Counted from the stretch's first letter, positions 23,652-32,376 are shown. The stretch is DNA of 64,000 nt from Streptomyces flaveus (GCF_014647675.1 NZ_BMPQ01000006.1:111129-175128); one strand, 5' to 3'. Notes: a model not told the origin generated them from the sequence alone. A program made the numbers and translations.

Positions 23652-24658
23652 CAACGGGTGCCCTTCGCGGCGAACTGGGCGATCTGGTCGACGTTGGACT
23701 TGTCGACGAAGGCCGGACCGGTCAGGATCGCCTGTTCGCCGCCGCCCATGTAGTTGCCGTTGTTCTTGTACAGCCACAGCGAGTCGATCGACAGGTAGCC
23801 CTGGAGGTAGGGCTGCTGGTCGACCGCGAACTGGATCGTGCCCTTGCTGATGGCGCCGGTGAGGTCCTTGTTCAGGTCGAAGGTGGCGATCTTCGCCTTG
23901 CTGCCCGCCTCGGACACGGACTGCACGGCGGTCAATGCGTACGAGGCACCGAGGCTGACGATGTAGTCGATGGAGCTGTCCTGCCGCAGCTTGGTGGTGA
24001 TCGTCGCCTGCACGGACGGCATGTCGGTGCCGTCGACGTAGAGGTTCTCCGTCTTGCCCTGGAAGGTCTTCTTCACGCCGTCGCAGCGCTGGGTGAGGCC
24101 GATGTTGCCCTGCTCGGTGATGACGCAGACGGCCTTCTTGGCGCCGACCTCGTTCAGCTTCTTGCCGAACGCCTCGCCTGCCACGCTCTCGTCCTGCCCG
24201 AAGAACTCCATCATGCCGAGCTTCTTCCACTCGCTCACACCGGAGTTGAGGCCGACGACAGGGATACCTGCTGCCGTGGCCTTGCGCACGACGTCCTTCA
24301 TGGCCTCCGGCTTGGCGAGCGTGATCGCGATGCCGTCGACCTTCTGATCGATGGCGTTCTGGACCAGGTTGGCCTGGTCGCCCGCGCTCGGGTCGTTGGA
24401 GTAGACGAGCCGGATGTTGTCCTTCGCGGCGGCCGCCTCGGCGCCCTTGCGGACGATGTCCCAGAAAGTGTCGCCCGGCCCTTGGTGGGTGATCATCGCG
24501 ACCGTCAGACGGGGAGTGGTCGCCTTGCCCGCGGACATGCCGTCGGCGCTTTGCTCGGCCTGCTTCCCGCCCGAGCTGCTGGAGCAGCCGACGAGGGTCA
24601 GTGCCGTGGCCACGGCCACGAGGGAGGCGAATCTGCGCGGATGAGAAGAGCGGTGCAT
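23651..24658 (-). CDS. Sugar ABC transporter substrate-binding lipoprotein (orphan)
   Basis: A 335-residue periplasmic-binding protein type I (ribose/xylose-binding-like). The lipobox is LTLVGC with Cys at about 25, followed by a Ser/Gly linker. Domain features include MITHQGPGDTFWDIVRKGAE, IDQKVDGIAITLAKPEAM and ATFDLNKDLTGAISKG. No permease or ATPase gene is nearby, so it must share another transporter or act as a sensor. Divergent from a LacI regulator with two palindromic operators in between, which makes ligand-responsive control by a sugar very likely. Cotranscribed with the EstB-like hydrolase, which might release the ligand from an ester. Confidence 0.9.
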   Translation of the reverse strand: MHRSSHPRRFASLVAVATALTLVGCSSSSGGKQAEQSADGMSAGKATTPRLTVAMITHQGPGDTFWDIVRKGAEAAAAKDNIRLVYSNDPSAGDQANLVQNAIDQKVDGIAITLAKPEAMKDVVRKATAAGIPVVGLNSGVSEWKKLGMMEFFGQDESVAGEAFGKKLNEVGAKKAVCVITEQGNIGLTQRCDGVKKTFQGKTENLYVDGTDMPSVQATITTKLRQDSSIDYIVSLGASYALTAVQSVSEAGSKAKIATFDLNKDLTGAISKGTIQFAVDQQPYLQGYLSIDSLWLYKNNGNYMGGGEQAILTGPAFVDKSNVDQIAQFAAKGTR

Positions 24659-24779
24659 CTGTCCTGGACCTTACTGTGCGACAGGGAAAGGAAGAGAGGG
24701 AACCGTACGAGCTCAGAACCTGAGGTCCTGGAGATCGCGTGGCTCGAGCGGCGTCGCGGCGCCGGACAACGACATTTCG

Positions 24780-24818
24780 TTGGAGCGCTCCAATGGCCTA
24801 AACTTTGGAGCGCTCCAA
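24780..24818. promoter_or_regulatory. Two LacI-family operators
   Basis: The perfect palindrome ttggagcgctccaa occurs at 24780-24793 and 24805-24818, 25 bases centre to centre. It has the central CG and symmetry typical of LacI-family sites. It lies between the divergent binding-protein gene (start 24658) and lacI-type gene (start 24848), so both directions are probably repressed. Confidence 0.9.
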
Positions 24819-24847
24819 CGGGTACGTCAATAGGTCCAGGAGGTTGC

Positions 24848-25846
24848 GTGTCGGTAACGCTGAAGGAGGTCGCGGCCCGAGCCGGCGTATCGCGGTCCCT
24901 GGCCAGCCTGGCGATGCGAAACGACCCCCGCGTCTCCGCACGCCGCCGGGAGGCAGTACTGAAAGCGGCGGCCGAGCTGGGCTACCGCCCCAACGCCCAT
25001 GCCGCCCAGCTCGCCAGCCGACGCACCATGACGGTGGGGGTCGTCCTGGTGGAGCTGCACAATCCCGTCTACACGGAGATCTTCACCGGCGTCCAGGAAC
25101 AGGCCGAGCAGGCCGGCTACGGAGTGCTCCTCACAGGCGGAGAACTTCTGACCGCAGACACCGAGCGACGGGCCATCGACGGTTTGCTGGAGCACCGGGT
25201 GGACGGCATCGTCCTCGTCGGTCCCCGTCTGGCGTCGAAGGACCTGCGCGAGCTGGCCGACCGCGTGCCCCTGGTTGTCGTCGGCCGTCATGTACAGGGC
25301 GTCGACTCGGTCGCGGTGGACACCCGGCACGGCACCCGCCTCGCCGTCGAACATCTCGTCGGCCTCGGCCATGAGGACATCGCCCACATCGACGGCGGCA
25401 ACGGCCCGGGGGCCGAGAGTCACCGCAGGGCTTACCTCGACACCATGAAGCAGCACGGACTGTCCGCGCGCAACCGCGTCGTCCGCGGGGACTACACCGA
25501 GCACGGCGGTAGGCGAGCAGCGGAGACCCTGCTCTCGAGTACCCACCCTCCCACCGCTGTTTTCGCAGCCAACGACCTGTCCGCCCTCGGTGTCCTCGCG
25601 GCCCTCAAACATCGAGGCATGAGCGCGCCGGAAGACCTGTCGCTGGTCGGCTTCGACAACACCGTTCTCGCCCAGTACGGCTATATCGACCTGACCACCA
25701 TCGACACCCCCCGGCAAGACATGGGAGCGACCGCGGTGACCACACTGACCGCCCGGATCGAGGACACCGGCCGCCCAACACGCCCCGCGCAACTCGCTCC
25801 ACGGCTCATCGTGCGCTCCACCACAATGCCGCACACCGGGGTGTAG
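24848..25846 (+). CDS. LacI-family transcriptional regulator
   Basis: A 332-residue regulator. The HTH and hinge are TLKEVAARAGVSRSLASLAM ... GYRPNAHAAQLASRRTMTVG (4-62), followed by a type I periplasmic-binding-like domain (VDGIVLVGPRL, VVVGRHVQGVDSVAVDT, AVFAANDLSALGVL, LVGFDNTVLAQYG). The DNA-reading helix has SRSLASLAM rather than the common SxxTVSRxL. GTG 24848 is preceded by AGGAGG. The two palindromes directly upstream are the expected operators. Inducer is probably the sugar bound by the divergent lipoprotein. Confidence 0.92.
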   Translation: MSVTLKEVAARAGVSRSLASLAMRNDPRVSARRREAVLKAAAELGYRPNAHAAQLASRRTMTVGVVLVELHNPVYTEIFTGVQEQAEQAGYGVLLTGGELLTADTERRAIDGLLEHRVDGIVLVGPRLASKDLRELADRVPLVVVGRHVQGVDSVAVDTRHGTRLAVEHLVGLGHEDIAHIDGGNGPGAESHRRAYLDTMKQHGLSARNRVVRGDYTEHGGRRAAETLLSSTHPPTAVFAANDLSALGVLAALKHRGMSAPEDLSLVGFDNTVLAQYGYIDLTTIDTPRQDMGATAVTTLTARIEDTGRPTRPAQLAPRLIVRSTTMPHTGV

Positions 25847-25849
25847 CCC

Positions 25850-26110
25850 GCGGCACGCAGGGCGGCCAGGCTGGTGGGGCGCCTGCCGCCCGAGGCGGTG
25901 TACGTGACCAGCTGGACCAGGCTCTACGGACTGCTGTGCCTGGAAGTCCTCCACCAGATGGACTTCGTCCTGACCGACATGGAACCGCTCTTCGAACAGT
26001 GCCTCGGCGAACTGGCCGAGACCCTCGGTCTGAGCACGGAGCCCTGGCCACTCTCCTGCCGGGGCAGCTGGCCTCAGCTCTCACAGCTCGCTTGGCGTCA
26101 CGTCCCGTAG
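25850..26110 (+). pseudogene. C-terminal fragment of a TetR-type regulator
   Basis: An open stretch with no proper start reads RAARLVGRLPPEAVYVTSWT, then RLYGLLCLEVLHQMDFVLTD and FEQCLGELAETLGL. This matches the end of TetR ligand domains (WTRLxGLxxLEVxxH ... F). The DNA-binding part is missing. It directly follows the LacI gene and converges on the ATPase gene. A remnant of gene loss. Confidence 0.5.
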
Positions 26111-27603
26111 AGGGTCGGCAGATCGACCAGGAGGAGGTCGTCGCGGCGGTCGGCCAGGTCGACCAGGTCGGGGTAGAAGCCGTGCAGCGAGTACAGGGCC
26201 AGGATGGTGCCGGCGGTGTCGTACCCCTGATCGGCGAGCAGGGCACGGATACGTTCCAGGCGCTCCAGGTCACCTGTCCCACGGCGGGCAGCGGTCGCCT
26301 TGGCCTCGCCCAGCAGCGCGATCCTCGCGCGGGGAGACTGCGGACGCTCGCCGGCCGCCAGGGCGATGACATCGACCTCGTGCTTCGTGCGGGCGGCCTG
26401 GTCGGCAACCTCGGTGGTGCCGACCGGGCCGGGCAGTCCACCGGGCAACAGGGTGTGGGCGTAACGACGGGTGAAGTCGCGGGCCAGGTCCTCGAAGTGC
26501 GGCCCGAGGATCTTGGAGTTGAAGGTCGGGGCGGCCTGCTGCCACGCCTGCTCGGCGAAGCCCTGCTCGACGGCGGCGGCCTGCGGGAGGGTGATGAGCT
26601 GGTTGAAGCGGATGACGGGGTCGGCGAGGGTGATGACGGGGTGCTTGGAGCGGAGGATGTCCTGTTCCCGTCGGATGTAGCCCGTGGATTCCAGGACTCC
26701 GAGGGGGTGGGCGACGGCGTTGCGCGGGCGTTCGAGAGCGGCACCGATCTTGCTGGGCGTGGTGGCGCCGTTCGCGATCGCAGTGAGGATGTCGTAGTAC
26801 AGCGTGTGCTGCGTGATCCTCGGGTCCTCGCGCAGTAGGTACTCGGTCTCGGTACGCGAGTACACCGCCCGCCCCGGGTCGAGCAGAGTCCGGGTGAGCC
26901 AGGTGTCGAAGCCGTCGTCCGGATGCGGACGGGCGGCCACCGGCCGGTAGCCGGGGGCTCCGCCCAGGACCGCGTGTACCTTCAGCGCGGTCAGCGGGTC
27001 GGCGATCTGCCAGAAGGTCCGGCTGTCACGGTAGTCGAAGGCACCCAGCCGCAGGTCGACCACGGCTCGTCCTCGCAGCGGCTTGGTCCCCGAGAGCAGT
27101 TCGTGCATGACACTCATCGCGGAGCCGCACAGGATCAGCCGCGGACCCGGCCCGGCACCGGGCCGGGCACCCCGCTGGCGTTCGTCGTAGAGCTGTTGCA
27201 GCAACCCCGGGATTTCAGGCGAGTGCTGGAGCAAGTACGGCAACTCGTCGATCACCAGGAGCGGGTGCGGCGAACGGGCGGTCACATCCAGGGCGTTGGA
27301 CAGGACGTCACGCCAGTCGGTCAGACGCAGACTCCCCGGCCGCAGGCCGGCGTGGGCGGCGACCGCGTCACTGAACCGCTGGATCGCGGGCAGCCGCCCC
27401 TCCTCCCGGACCGCTGTGACATACAGGCCGCCGACCTGCTCGGACAGGGCCTGCAGAAGGTACGACTTCCCGTGCCGCCGCCGCCCTGACACGATGCCGA
27501 GCCGCATCGCCGGATCCGGATCAGTGAGGAACTCCGCGAGCAGATCCCACTCCCGGTCCCGGTCGACCACGTCGTCCGGCTTGGCCGGCAGGCTCTTCTT
27601 CAC
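26098..27603 (-). CDS. ATPase fused to DUF234 (nuclease-like) domain
   Basis: A 501-residue protein of the archaeal-type STAND-like ATPase group. Walker A is G40RRRHGKS47, Walker B LLVIDE with Asp119-Glu120. A winged-helix segment follows (PSKIGAALERPRNAVAHPLG, VLESTGYIRRE). The C-terminal domain has HFEDLARDF, then EVDVIAL and LLGEAKA, a D ... ExK arrangement of PD-(D/E)XK nucleases as known for DUF234. GTG 27603 was chosen for its GGGAGGG site. The gene is alone on its strand at the right edge of the accessory region. Relatives are common on mobile or defence-like islands, but no function is established. Confidence 0.8.
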   Translation of the reverse strand: MKKSLPAKPDDVVDRDREWDLLAEFLTDPDPAMRLGIVSGRRRHGKSYLLQALSEQVGGLYVTAVREEGRLPAIQRFSDAVAAHAGLRPGSLRLTDWRDVLSNALDVTARSPHPLLVIDELPYLLQHSPEIPGLLQQLYDERQRGARPGAGPGPRLILCGSAMSVMHELLSGTKPLRGRAVVDLRLGAFDYRDSRTFWQIADPLTALKVHAVLGGAPGYRPVAARPHPDDGFDTWLTRTLLDPGRAVYSRTETEYLLREDPRITQHTLYYDILTAIANGATTPSKIGAALERPRNAVAHPLGVLESTGYIRREQDILRSKHPVITLADPVIRFNQLITLPQAAAVEQGFAEQAWQQAAPTFNSKILGPHFEDLARDFTRRYAHTLLPGGLPGPVGTTEVADQAARTKHEVDVIALAAGERPQSPRARIALLGEAKATAARRGTGDLERLERIRALLADQGYDTAGTILALYSLHGFYPDLVDLADRRDDLLLVDLPTLYGT

Positions 27604-28044
27604 TCGCCCTCCCACACCTCGACCACGACGGAATACGTCTAAGTCTACTTCGACATAAGTGGTCGCAGTGGAATTCACCGTTTATCTGTCCTCGCACACC
27701 CTCACCGAACGAAGCCAAGCCGACATGGCGTGCTAAGAGCTGCCCCGACGGCCCGCAGGGGCTGACCCGACCGTTGGACACGTGACCAGCGCGTGACCAG
27801 TAGCGGTCAGGAACAGCCAGAAACACCTGGATGAGGGCCGATCCAGACGGGAAGCGGGAACCCGCACCCGGACAACAAAATGCCTGGTCAGAGGCACTCC
27901 ACGCTTCTGTCGGACCAGGGGTGGCGGCCCCGGCCGTTGCCATCGGCCATGGTCACGTCGCTGTCGCGGACGCCGGGCCATGTTCTTTCTCCGGGCATCT
28001 CTGGGCGCATCGCCGTTGTTCTTCGGGCATATCGCCGCATCGGA
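27604..28044. other. Right boundary of accessory region, no gene
   Basis: The first 80 bases hold the promoter region of the ATPase gene. The next part carries the right-hand direct repeats (27784-27800, 27918-27937) and the inverted ctctgacc-type motif at about 27876-27893. No open frame with a ribosome site was seen. Confidence 0.6.
27784..27937. repeat. Right boundary direct repeats
   Basis: Positions 27784-27800 repeat the 17-mer of 1433-1449, and 27918-27937 repeat the 20-mer of 1359-1378, both exactly and in the same orientation. On the minus strand 27893-27876 reads ctctgaccaggcattttg, similar to the plus-strand motif at 1393-1410. See the finding on the boundaries. Confidence 0.5.
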
Positions 28045-28620
28045 TCAGTCCTTCGGGCCCCTGGTGGGGCCGTTGCCGGGGTTCTTCGAGGGCCCCACCG
28101 CCTCGCCGGGCTTGCCCGGCATGCCTGGCTTGTTCGGAGTGGTCGGCCTGTCGCCCGTACGGGGGTCCGGAGGGCCCGGCTTCTTGACCGGCCCACCGGA
28201 GTGCCCGGCCTCGTGGTCCCGGTCGGAGGGGGCGGCGGAGAAGCCGTCGCGCTGCCCGGGCTTCTCAGGCGTGGTGGCGGGATCCTCCGCAGGCCGGTCC
28301 GGTGTGCTCTTCGAGGGCCGCGGTACGTCGCTGTCGTCGCCCGAGGTGCCGACCGATCCGATCGACGCGATGGCCACCCCGCCGAGGGCCGCGCTCGTCA
28401 CCAGCGCGGCCGGCGTCGCCCGCAGCGAACGCCCGAACCTTCGCCGGTCCCGTGGCCGCCAGTCGTCCCGCCGCCGGGTGCGCGCCCCGTGGGCTCCCGT
28501 CTGCCGTGCGGCGCGGAAGGCGGCGAGGGCCCGGTCCTGGGCGCCGGGGTCGAGGGAGTCGACGCGTACGGCGGAGGCGAGGAGGGCTTCAAGGGTGGGG
28601 GCGTCGTGTCGTTCACCCAT
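28045..28620 (-). CDS. ECF sigma partner, membrane-anchored Pro-rich protein
   Basis: About 191 residues. The N-terminal part (PTLEALLASAVRVDSLDPGA, ALAAFRAARQTG) is helical, followed by an Arg-rich stretch, a hydrophobic segment (AALVTSAALGGVAIASIGSV) and a long Pro/Lys/Gly/Asp-rich tail of about 85 residues, probably extracytoplasmic. It follows the sigma gene at 28673 and parallels the partner at 1-429. The start is uncertain: ATG 28620 or GTG 28632, neither with a strong ribosome site; coupling to the sigma stop is likely. Probable regulator of its sigma factor; no zinc motif. Confidence 0.7.
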   Translation of the reverse strand: MGERHDAPTLEALLASAVRVDSLDPGAQDRALAAFRAARQTGAHGARTRRRDDWRPRDRRRFGRSLRATPAALVTSAALGGVAIASIGSVGTSGDDSDVPRPSKSTPDRPAEDPATTPEKPGQRDGFSAAPSDRDHEAGHSGGPVKKPGPPDPRTGDRPTTPNKPGMPGKPGEAVGPSKNPGNGPTRGPKD

Positions 28621-28672
28621 GTCCGAGTTCACCCATGCCCGAGTCCGCCCTTGCCCGAAGATCTGTTGCCGT

Positions 28673-29338
28673 TCATCCCGACTCCCCCAGCGTGCTCGGA
28701 CCGTCATCCGTCACACCTTCGGCGCCCAACTGACGAGCCAGGGTCTTCAAGCCCCGGTATGCGGCGGTACGTACCGCTCCGGGGCGTTTGCCCAGCACGC
28801 GCGCCGCGGCGGGGCCGTCGAGGCCGACCACGACCCGCAGCAGTACGGCCTCCGCCTGGTCCAGCGGCAGTCGCGAGACCAGCTCCAGGGCGTACTCCGT
28901 GGAGATGGACTCCAGTGCCTGGTCGTGCGTGTTGTGTACGGGGAGTTCCAGGACGTCCTGTTCCAGCACCGACGGTCGCGGCCGGACCTTCTGGCGCCGC
29001 AGATGGTCGAGCGCCCGGTGCCGGGCGATGGTCGCGGTCCAGCCGCGGAACCCGGCCCCGTCCCCGCGGAACCGGCCCAGATCCCGGGCGATTTCCAGCC
29101 AGGCGTCCGAGGCCACGTCCTCCGCGTCGTCGCCGACAAGACCGCGCAGATAGCCGAGCAGTCCGGGCTGAACCAGCCGGTACGCGACCGAGAAGGCGTC
29201 CTCGTCCCCCTCCTGCGCCCGCGCGACGGCCATACCCAGTTCCCCGTCGGCCGCCTGCCCGCGGTGGGGTTCCCCTCCCTGGCCCAACACTGTCCTCGTT
29301 CGCACCGAGTTCGTACCGAGATCCGCGCCGTGAGTCAT
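28673..29338 (-). CDS. ECF-family RNA polymerase sigma factor
   Basis: A 221-residue sigma factor. Region 2: LLGYLRGLVGDDAEDVASDA and FRGWTATIARHRALDHLRR; region 4: LPLDQAEAVLLRVVVGLDGP and KRPGAVRTAAYRGLKTLARQ. The first 35 residues are an unstructured extension, so a later start (near MAVARAQEGDEDAF) is possible. It resembles the sigma factor at 429-1091 throughout, and both are followed by a similar membrane partner, consistent with tandem duplication before the accessory region arrived between them. Confidence 0.88.
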   Translation of the reverse strand: MTHGADLGTNSVRTRTVLGQGGEPHRGQAADGELGMAVARAQEGDEDAFSVAYRLVQPGLLGYLRGLVGDDAEDVASDAWLEIARDLGRFRGDGAGFRGWTATIARHRALDHLRRQKVRPRPSVLEQDVLELPVHNTHDQALESISTEYALELVSRLPLDQAEAVLLRVVVGLDGPAAARVLGKRPGAVRTAAYRGLKTLARQLGAEGVTDDGPSTLGESG

Positions 29339-29445
29339 GGATCGTCCTGAGGGCGTGCGCTGGGCGTGCCCTCAAGGCGATCAGCGCCGGGACGTCCAGA
29401 AATGTCACAGCTGCACGGGCGGGGGCAGCCTCCTCAGATCCCCTC

Positions 29446-30021
29446 TCAGACCCGCCCGCGGGCCCGCCGCGACACGACCGCGCGCAGTACGCGCCGCCCC
29501 TCCGTCGACAGGTCCAGAGCCTGCCGCAGACTCGCGGCGCCGCCGCCCGACAGCAGCTCCAGGATGGCGATCTGGCGGCGCAGTTCGGCGGCGACGAGGG
29601 GCGACATGTCCTGCGTACGGCCCTCGCGGCGGGCCGACACCGAGGCCGTGCCGTCGTCCGACGCGTCCAGCAGCCGGTGCACTTGGAGGGCGGCGACCGA
29701 GCAGGCGTCGGCCCATGCGCGCAGGTTCTCGGCGGAGCGCTCCAGGGGCGCGGCGTCGAGCATGCGGTGGGCGAGCGCGGCTGCCTCGCCCTCGGCGGAG
29801 ACGTCGCGCTCGGATACGTCCGGGGCATCGAGCTCCGCCCGGACCTGTTCCACGCGCTCGCCCCAGTCCTCGGCCTCCGCACCCTCGGCGAGGCTCGCCC
29901 ACAGCGGACGCAGCACCTCGTCGTCACCGCCCAGCAAGGGCATGCAGCGGTCCAGGCATGCCAGACCACTGGCGGCAAGACCGCGCTCGTCGGCCTGAGC
30001 GATCAGTTCCACCAGGCTCAT
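29446..30021 (-). CDS. Conserved hypothetical helical protein
   Basis: A 191-residue protein, mostly acidic and alpha-helical (LVELIAQADERGLAASGLAC, DRCMPLLGGDDEVLRPLWAS, RSAENLRAWADACSVAALQV), ending basic (VSRRARGRV). No signal or membrane segment. The Cys/His content does not form a recognisable motif. ATG 30021 was preferred to GTG 30024 because GGGAGG is better spaced. Located between the ECF sigma gene and another unknown gene; function not recognised. Confidence 0.7.
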   Translation of the reverse strand: MSLVELIAQADERGLAASGLACLDRCMPLLGGDDEVLRPLWASLAEGAEAEDWGERVEQVRAELDAPDVSERDVSAEGEAAALAHRMLDAAPLERSAENLRAWADACSVAALQVHRLLDASDDGTASVSARREGRTQDMSPLVAAELRRQIAILELLSGGGAASLRQALDLSTEGRRVLRAVVSRRARGRV

Positions 30022-30130
30022 CACGCCTCCCTACGGTGGGGCGCCTCTTGTTACGGAGCCCGCGCTTCCCCTTACTGCGTCCTCCGTGGCCGGAACGTCA
30101 CAGTACGGAGTGGCCGGATCTCGACGCCTC

Positions 30131-30640
30131 TCAGCTGCGTATCACCCCGAGCCGGTCCAGGAACTGGAAGAAGAGCATCTCGGCCGAGGGGTCCGCGTCC
30201 GCGGTGAACACCTCGAGAAGCCGCTCCTCCTCCGCCGTACGGCCCGACTCGGCGGCCCAGGCCACGGCCCGCTCGGCGGCGTCGCGCGGCTCCAGGAAGT
30301 AGTCGTCGACCGTCAGCTCATTATCGGCGCCCCCCAGGTATCCGGCCATCGCGTCCCGTGCCAGGCAGCTCGTCCACGGCCCGCTCTCGGGCGCGGCGGC
30401 CTCGACGACCACGCAGTCACTGTCCATGACGTAACCGAAGAGCGCGGGCGCGCCCGTCTCCTCGGCGAGGTGGCTCATGTTCCCCACATCACCGGTGCCG
30501 TCTCCGATCGGGTACTCCCACACCTGCCAGCCGTCGTCGGCCCTCTCGTGCAGCGTCAGCCCCTTGGCCTCCGACAACGCGTCCAGCTCGGCGAGCGGCG
30601 ACTCGCTCCTGCCGACGACGTAGTACCCCCAGTAACCCAT
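30131..30640 (-). CDS. Conserved hypothetical protein
   Basis: A 169-residue protein beginning MGYWGYYVVGRSE, with GWQVWEYPIGDGTGDVGNMS in the first half and an acidic C-terminal half (LTVDDYFLEPRDAAERAVAW, EMLFFQFLDRLGVIRS). It looks like a small soluble alpha/beta protein of the kind found only in actinobacteria. ATG 30640 follows GGGGGAG; an upstream in-frame start lacks a ribosome site. No function assigned. Confidence 0.7.
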   Translation of the reverse strand: MGYWGYYVVGRSESPLAELDALSEAKGLTLHERADDGWQVWEYPIGDGTGDVGNMSHLAEETGAPALFGYVMDSDCVVVEAAAPESGPWTSCLARDAMAGYLGGADNELTVDDYFLEPRDAAERAVAWAAESGRTAEEERLLEVFTADADPSAEMLFFQFLDRLGVIRS

Positions 30641-30747
30641 TTCCGGCTCCCCCGGCATCGCGGATCTTCTCAGGCTCAAATCCATCACAGTCGCACGACC
30701 GTTCGCTACCTAAACGGTCAACTCATCCCAACCGCACCGACTCGACA

Positions 30748-32376
30748 TCAGCCCAGCTTCTGAGCCAGTTCGGTGAACTCCCCCCACGACGCTCCCGGCG
30801 TCCGCGGATCCCACAGTTTCTGCCCCAGCGCCCGCACCGGCATACGGATCCCCGAGGCCACCTGGTCCTGGGTCTGGGAGTTCGCGAGATCGCACCAGAC
30901 CGCGAAGGAGCCGCCGAGGATCTGGTCGTCGTACTCCTTGGAGACCGGGGTCGTGCCGCGCAGGACGAGGGGGGTCCACTGCTCGTAGATGCGCTGACCG
31001 GTCGGGTAGACGAACTGGTTGGGCTGACCGAGGACGTAGTAGAGGTACTCGTCGTTGTAGTTGATCACCTTGCGGCCGTCCCGCAGGTACTCGGTGGGCT
31101 GGCGGGCGCCGATCTCCTTGCCCGTCCAGTACGCGACCTGGATGTCGTCGGCGGCCTGGACGGCACCCCCGGGGAAGAAGCCGTCGTTCCAGGCCCGCAT
31201 CGTCCGGTCGTGCCCGCGCATCAGCTTGGCGCGGTCGTTGAGCCAGCCGGTCGCCAGGTCCGCGACGCCCGCGTTCGCCCCGTACTTCTTCTTCGCGGCG
31301 GCGGTCAGCTGCGGATACGACGCCTCGGGGTTCGAGACCATCAGCGCCCGGTACTCGTCGGCGCCCAGGTGCCAGTAACGCCCGGGGAACAGCTCCGCGT
31401 ACTCGTTCAGCAGCTCGTCCACGAGGTCCGCCGCCGCGGGCTTGGAGATGTCGACGGCCCCTTGCGCGGCCACGCCGTTCACGTTGCGCAGCTGGAGATC
31501 GGGGTGCGCGTCGAGCACCGCGCCGAGGTGGCCCGGCGAGTCGATCTCGGGGACGACGGTGATGTGCCGGCTCTCGGCGAGGTCGAGGATGCGGCGCACC
31601 TCGGCCTTGGTGAGGTGCTGCTCCGACACGACCTCGGGGTGCTTGTCGGACTCGATCCGGAAGCCCTGGTCGTCGGAGAAGTGCAGCCCGAGCTGGTTGT
31701 ACTTCAGGTCCCCCAGCTCACGGATCCGGTCCTCGATCCACCCGGCAGTGAAGTGCTTGCGCGCGATGTCCAGCATGAACCCGCGCTGGGGCTTCGCCGG
31801 GCTGTCGCGTACGACCCCCTCGGGCGCCGTACCGTCCGCCCGCACCGCCTGCTTCAGGGTGCGCGTCCCGTAGAACACGCCCGCGTCGGCAGGACCGCTG
31901 ATCCGTACCCGCCCGTCCTTGACGGCCATCGTGTACGACTCGGCTCCGGCATCCTCGTCGGTGAGGGCCAGCTGTACGTCTCCGGCGCGGGCGTCCGCCG
32001 TCCCCGCGTACCTGAGCTTCAGCTCCCCGGCGAGCAGCCGTCCCTCGTCCGCGAGGTCGGTGTCGTTCACGACCACCCGGCTCCCGTCGGCCGGACGCCA
32101 GCCGGGTCCGCGGGCGGGGGTGTGCTCGCGTACGGCCGGGATCGTACGAGGCGTCTTCGACATCGGGTACGTACGACTGGGCGAGGGCGAGGCCGTCGGC
32201 GGGTCCGTGGGCTGCTGTGCCGCCGGGGCTCCATTGCCCCCGCTCGGCCACAGAGCGACCGTCACAGCCGCGGCTCCCGCCACGACCACTCCGGTCCCGG
32301 CCAACAGAGGCCTCCGACTCCAGACCGACCGGGGCCTTTGGCCCGTCTTCGCCCGGCGCCTACGCCCGTTCACCAC
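30748..32376 (-). CDS. Secreted beta-N-acetylhexosaminidase (GH20)
   Basis: A 542-residue glycoside hydrolase family 20 enzyme, cleaving terminal GlcNAc/GalNAc. The N-terminus has an Arg pair and a hydrophobic signal or anchor (SRRPLLAGTGVVVAGAAAVT), then a Pro/Thr/Ser linker. A GH20b domain spans about 90-185, and the catalytic barrel from about 195 includes PAKPQRGFMLDIARKHF and the hallmark HLGADEY with Asp340-Glu341, the acid-assisting pair of GH20. Substrate residues such as WNDGFFPGG and SFAVWCDLAN (near the end) also fit. It acts outside the cell on chitin-derived oligosaccharides or cell-wall material. Confidence 0.92.
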   Translation of the reverse strand: MVNGRRRRAKTGQRPRSVWSRRPLLAGTGVVVAGAAAVTVALWPSGGNGAPAAQQPTDPPTASPSPSRTYPMSKTPRTIPAVREHTPARGPGWRPADGSRVVVNDTDLADEGRLLAGELKLRYAGTADARAGDVQLALTDEDAGAESYTMAVKDGRVRISGPADAGVFYGTRTLKQAVRADGTAPEGVVRDSPAKPQRGFMLDIARKHFTAGWIEDRIRELGDLKYNQLGLHFSDDQGFRIESDKHPEVVSEQHLTKAEVRRILDLAESRHITVVPEIDSPGHLGAVLDAHPDLQLRNVNGVAAQGAVDISKPAAADLVDELLNEYAELFPGRYWHLGADEYRALMVSNPEASYPQLTAAAKKKYGANAGVADLATGWLNDRAKLMRGHDRTMRAWNDGFFPGGAVQAADDIQVAYWTGKEIGARQPTEYLRDGRKVINYNDEYLYYVLGQPNQFVYPTGQRIYEQWTPLVLRGTTPVSKEYDDQILGGSFAVWCDLANSQTQDQVASGIRMPVRALGQKLWDPRTPGASWGEFTELAQKLG

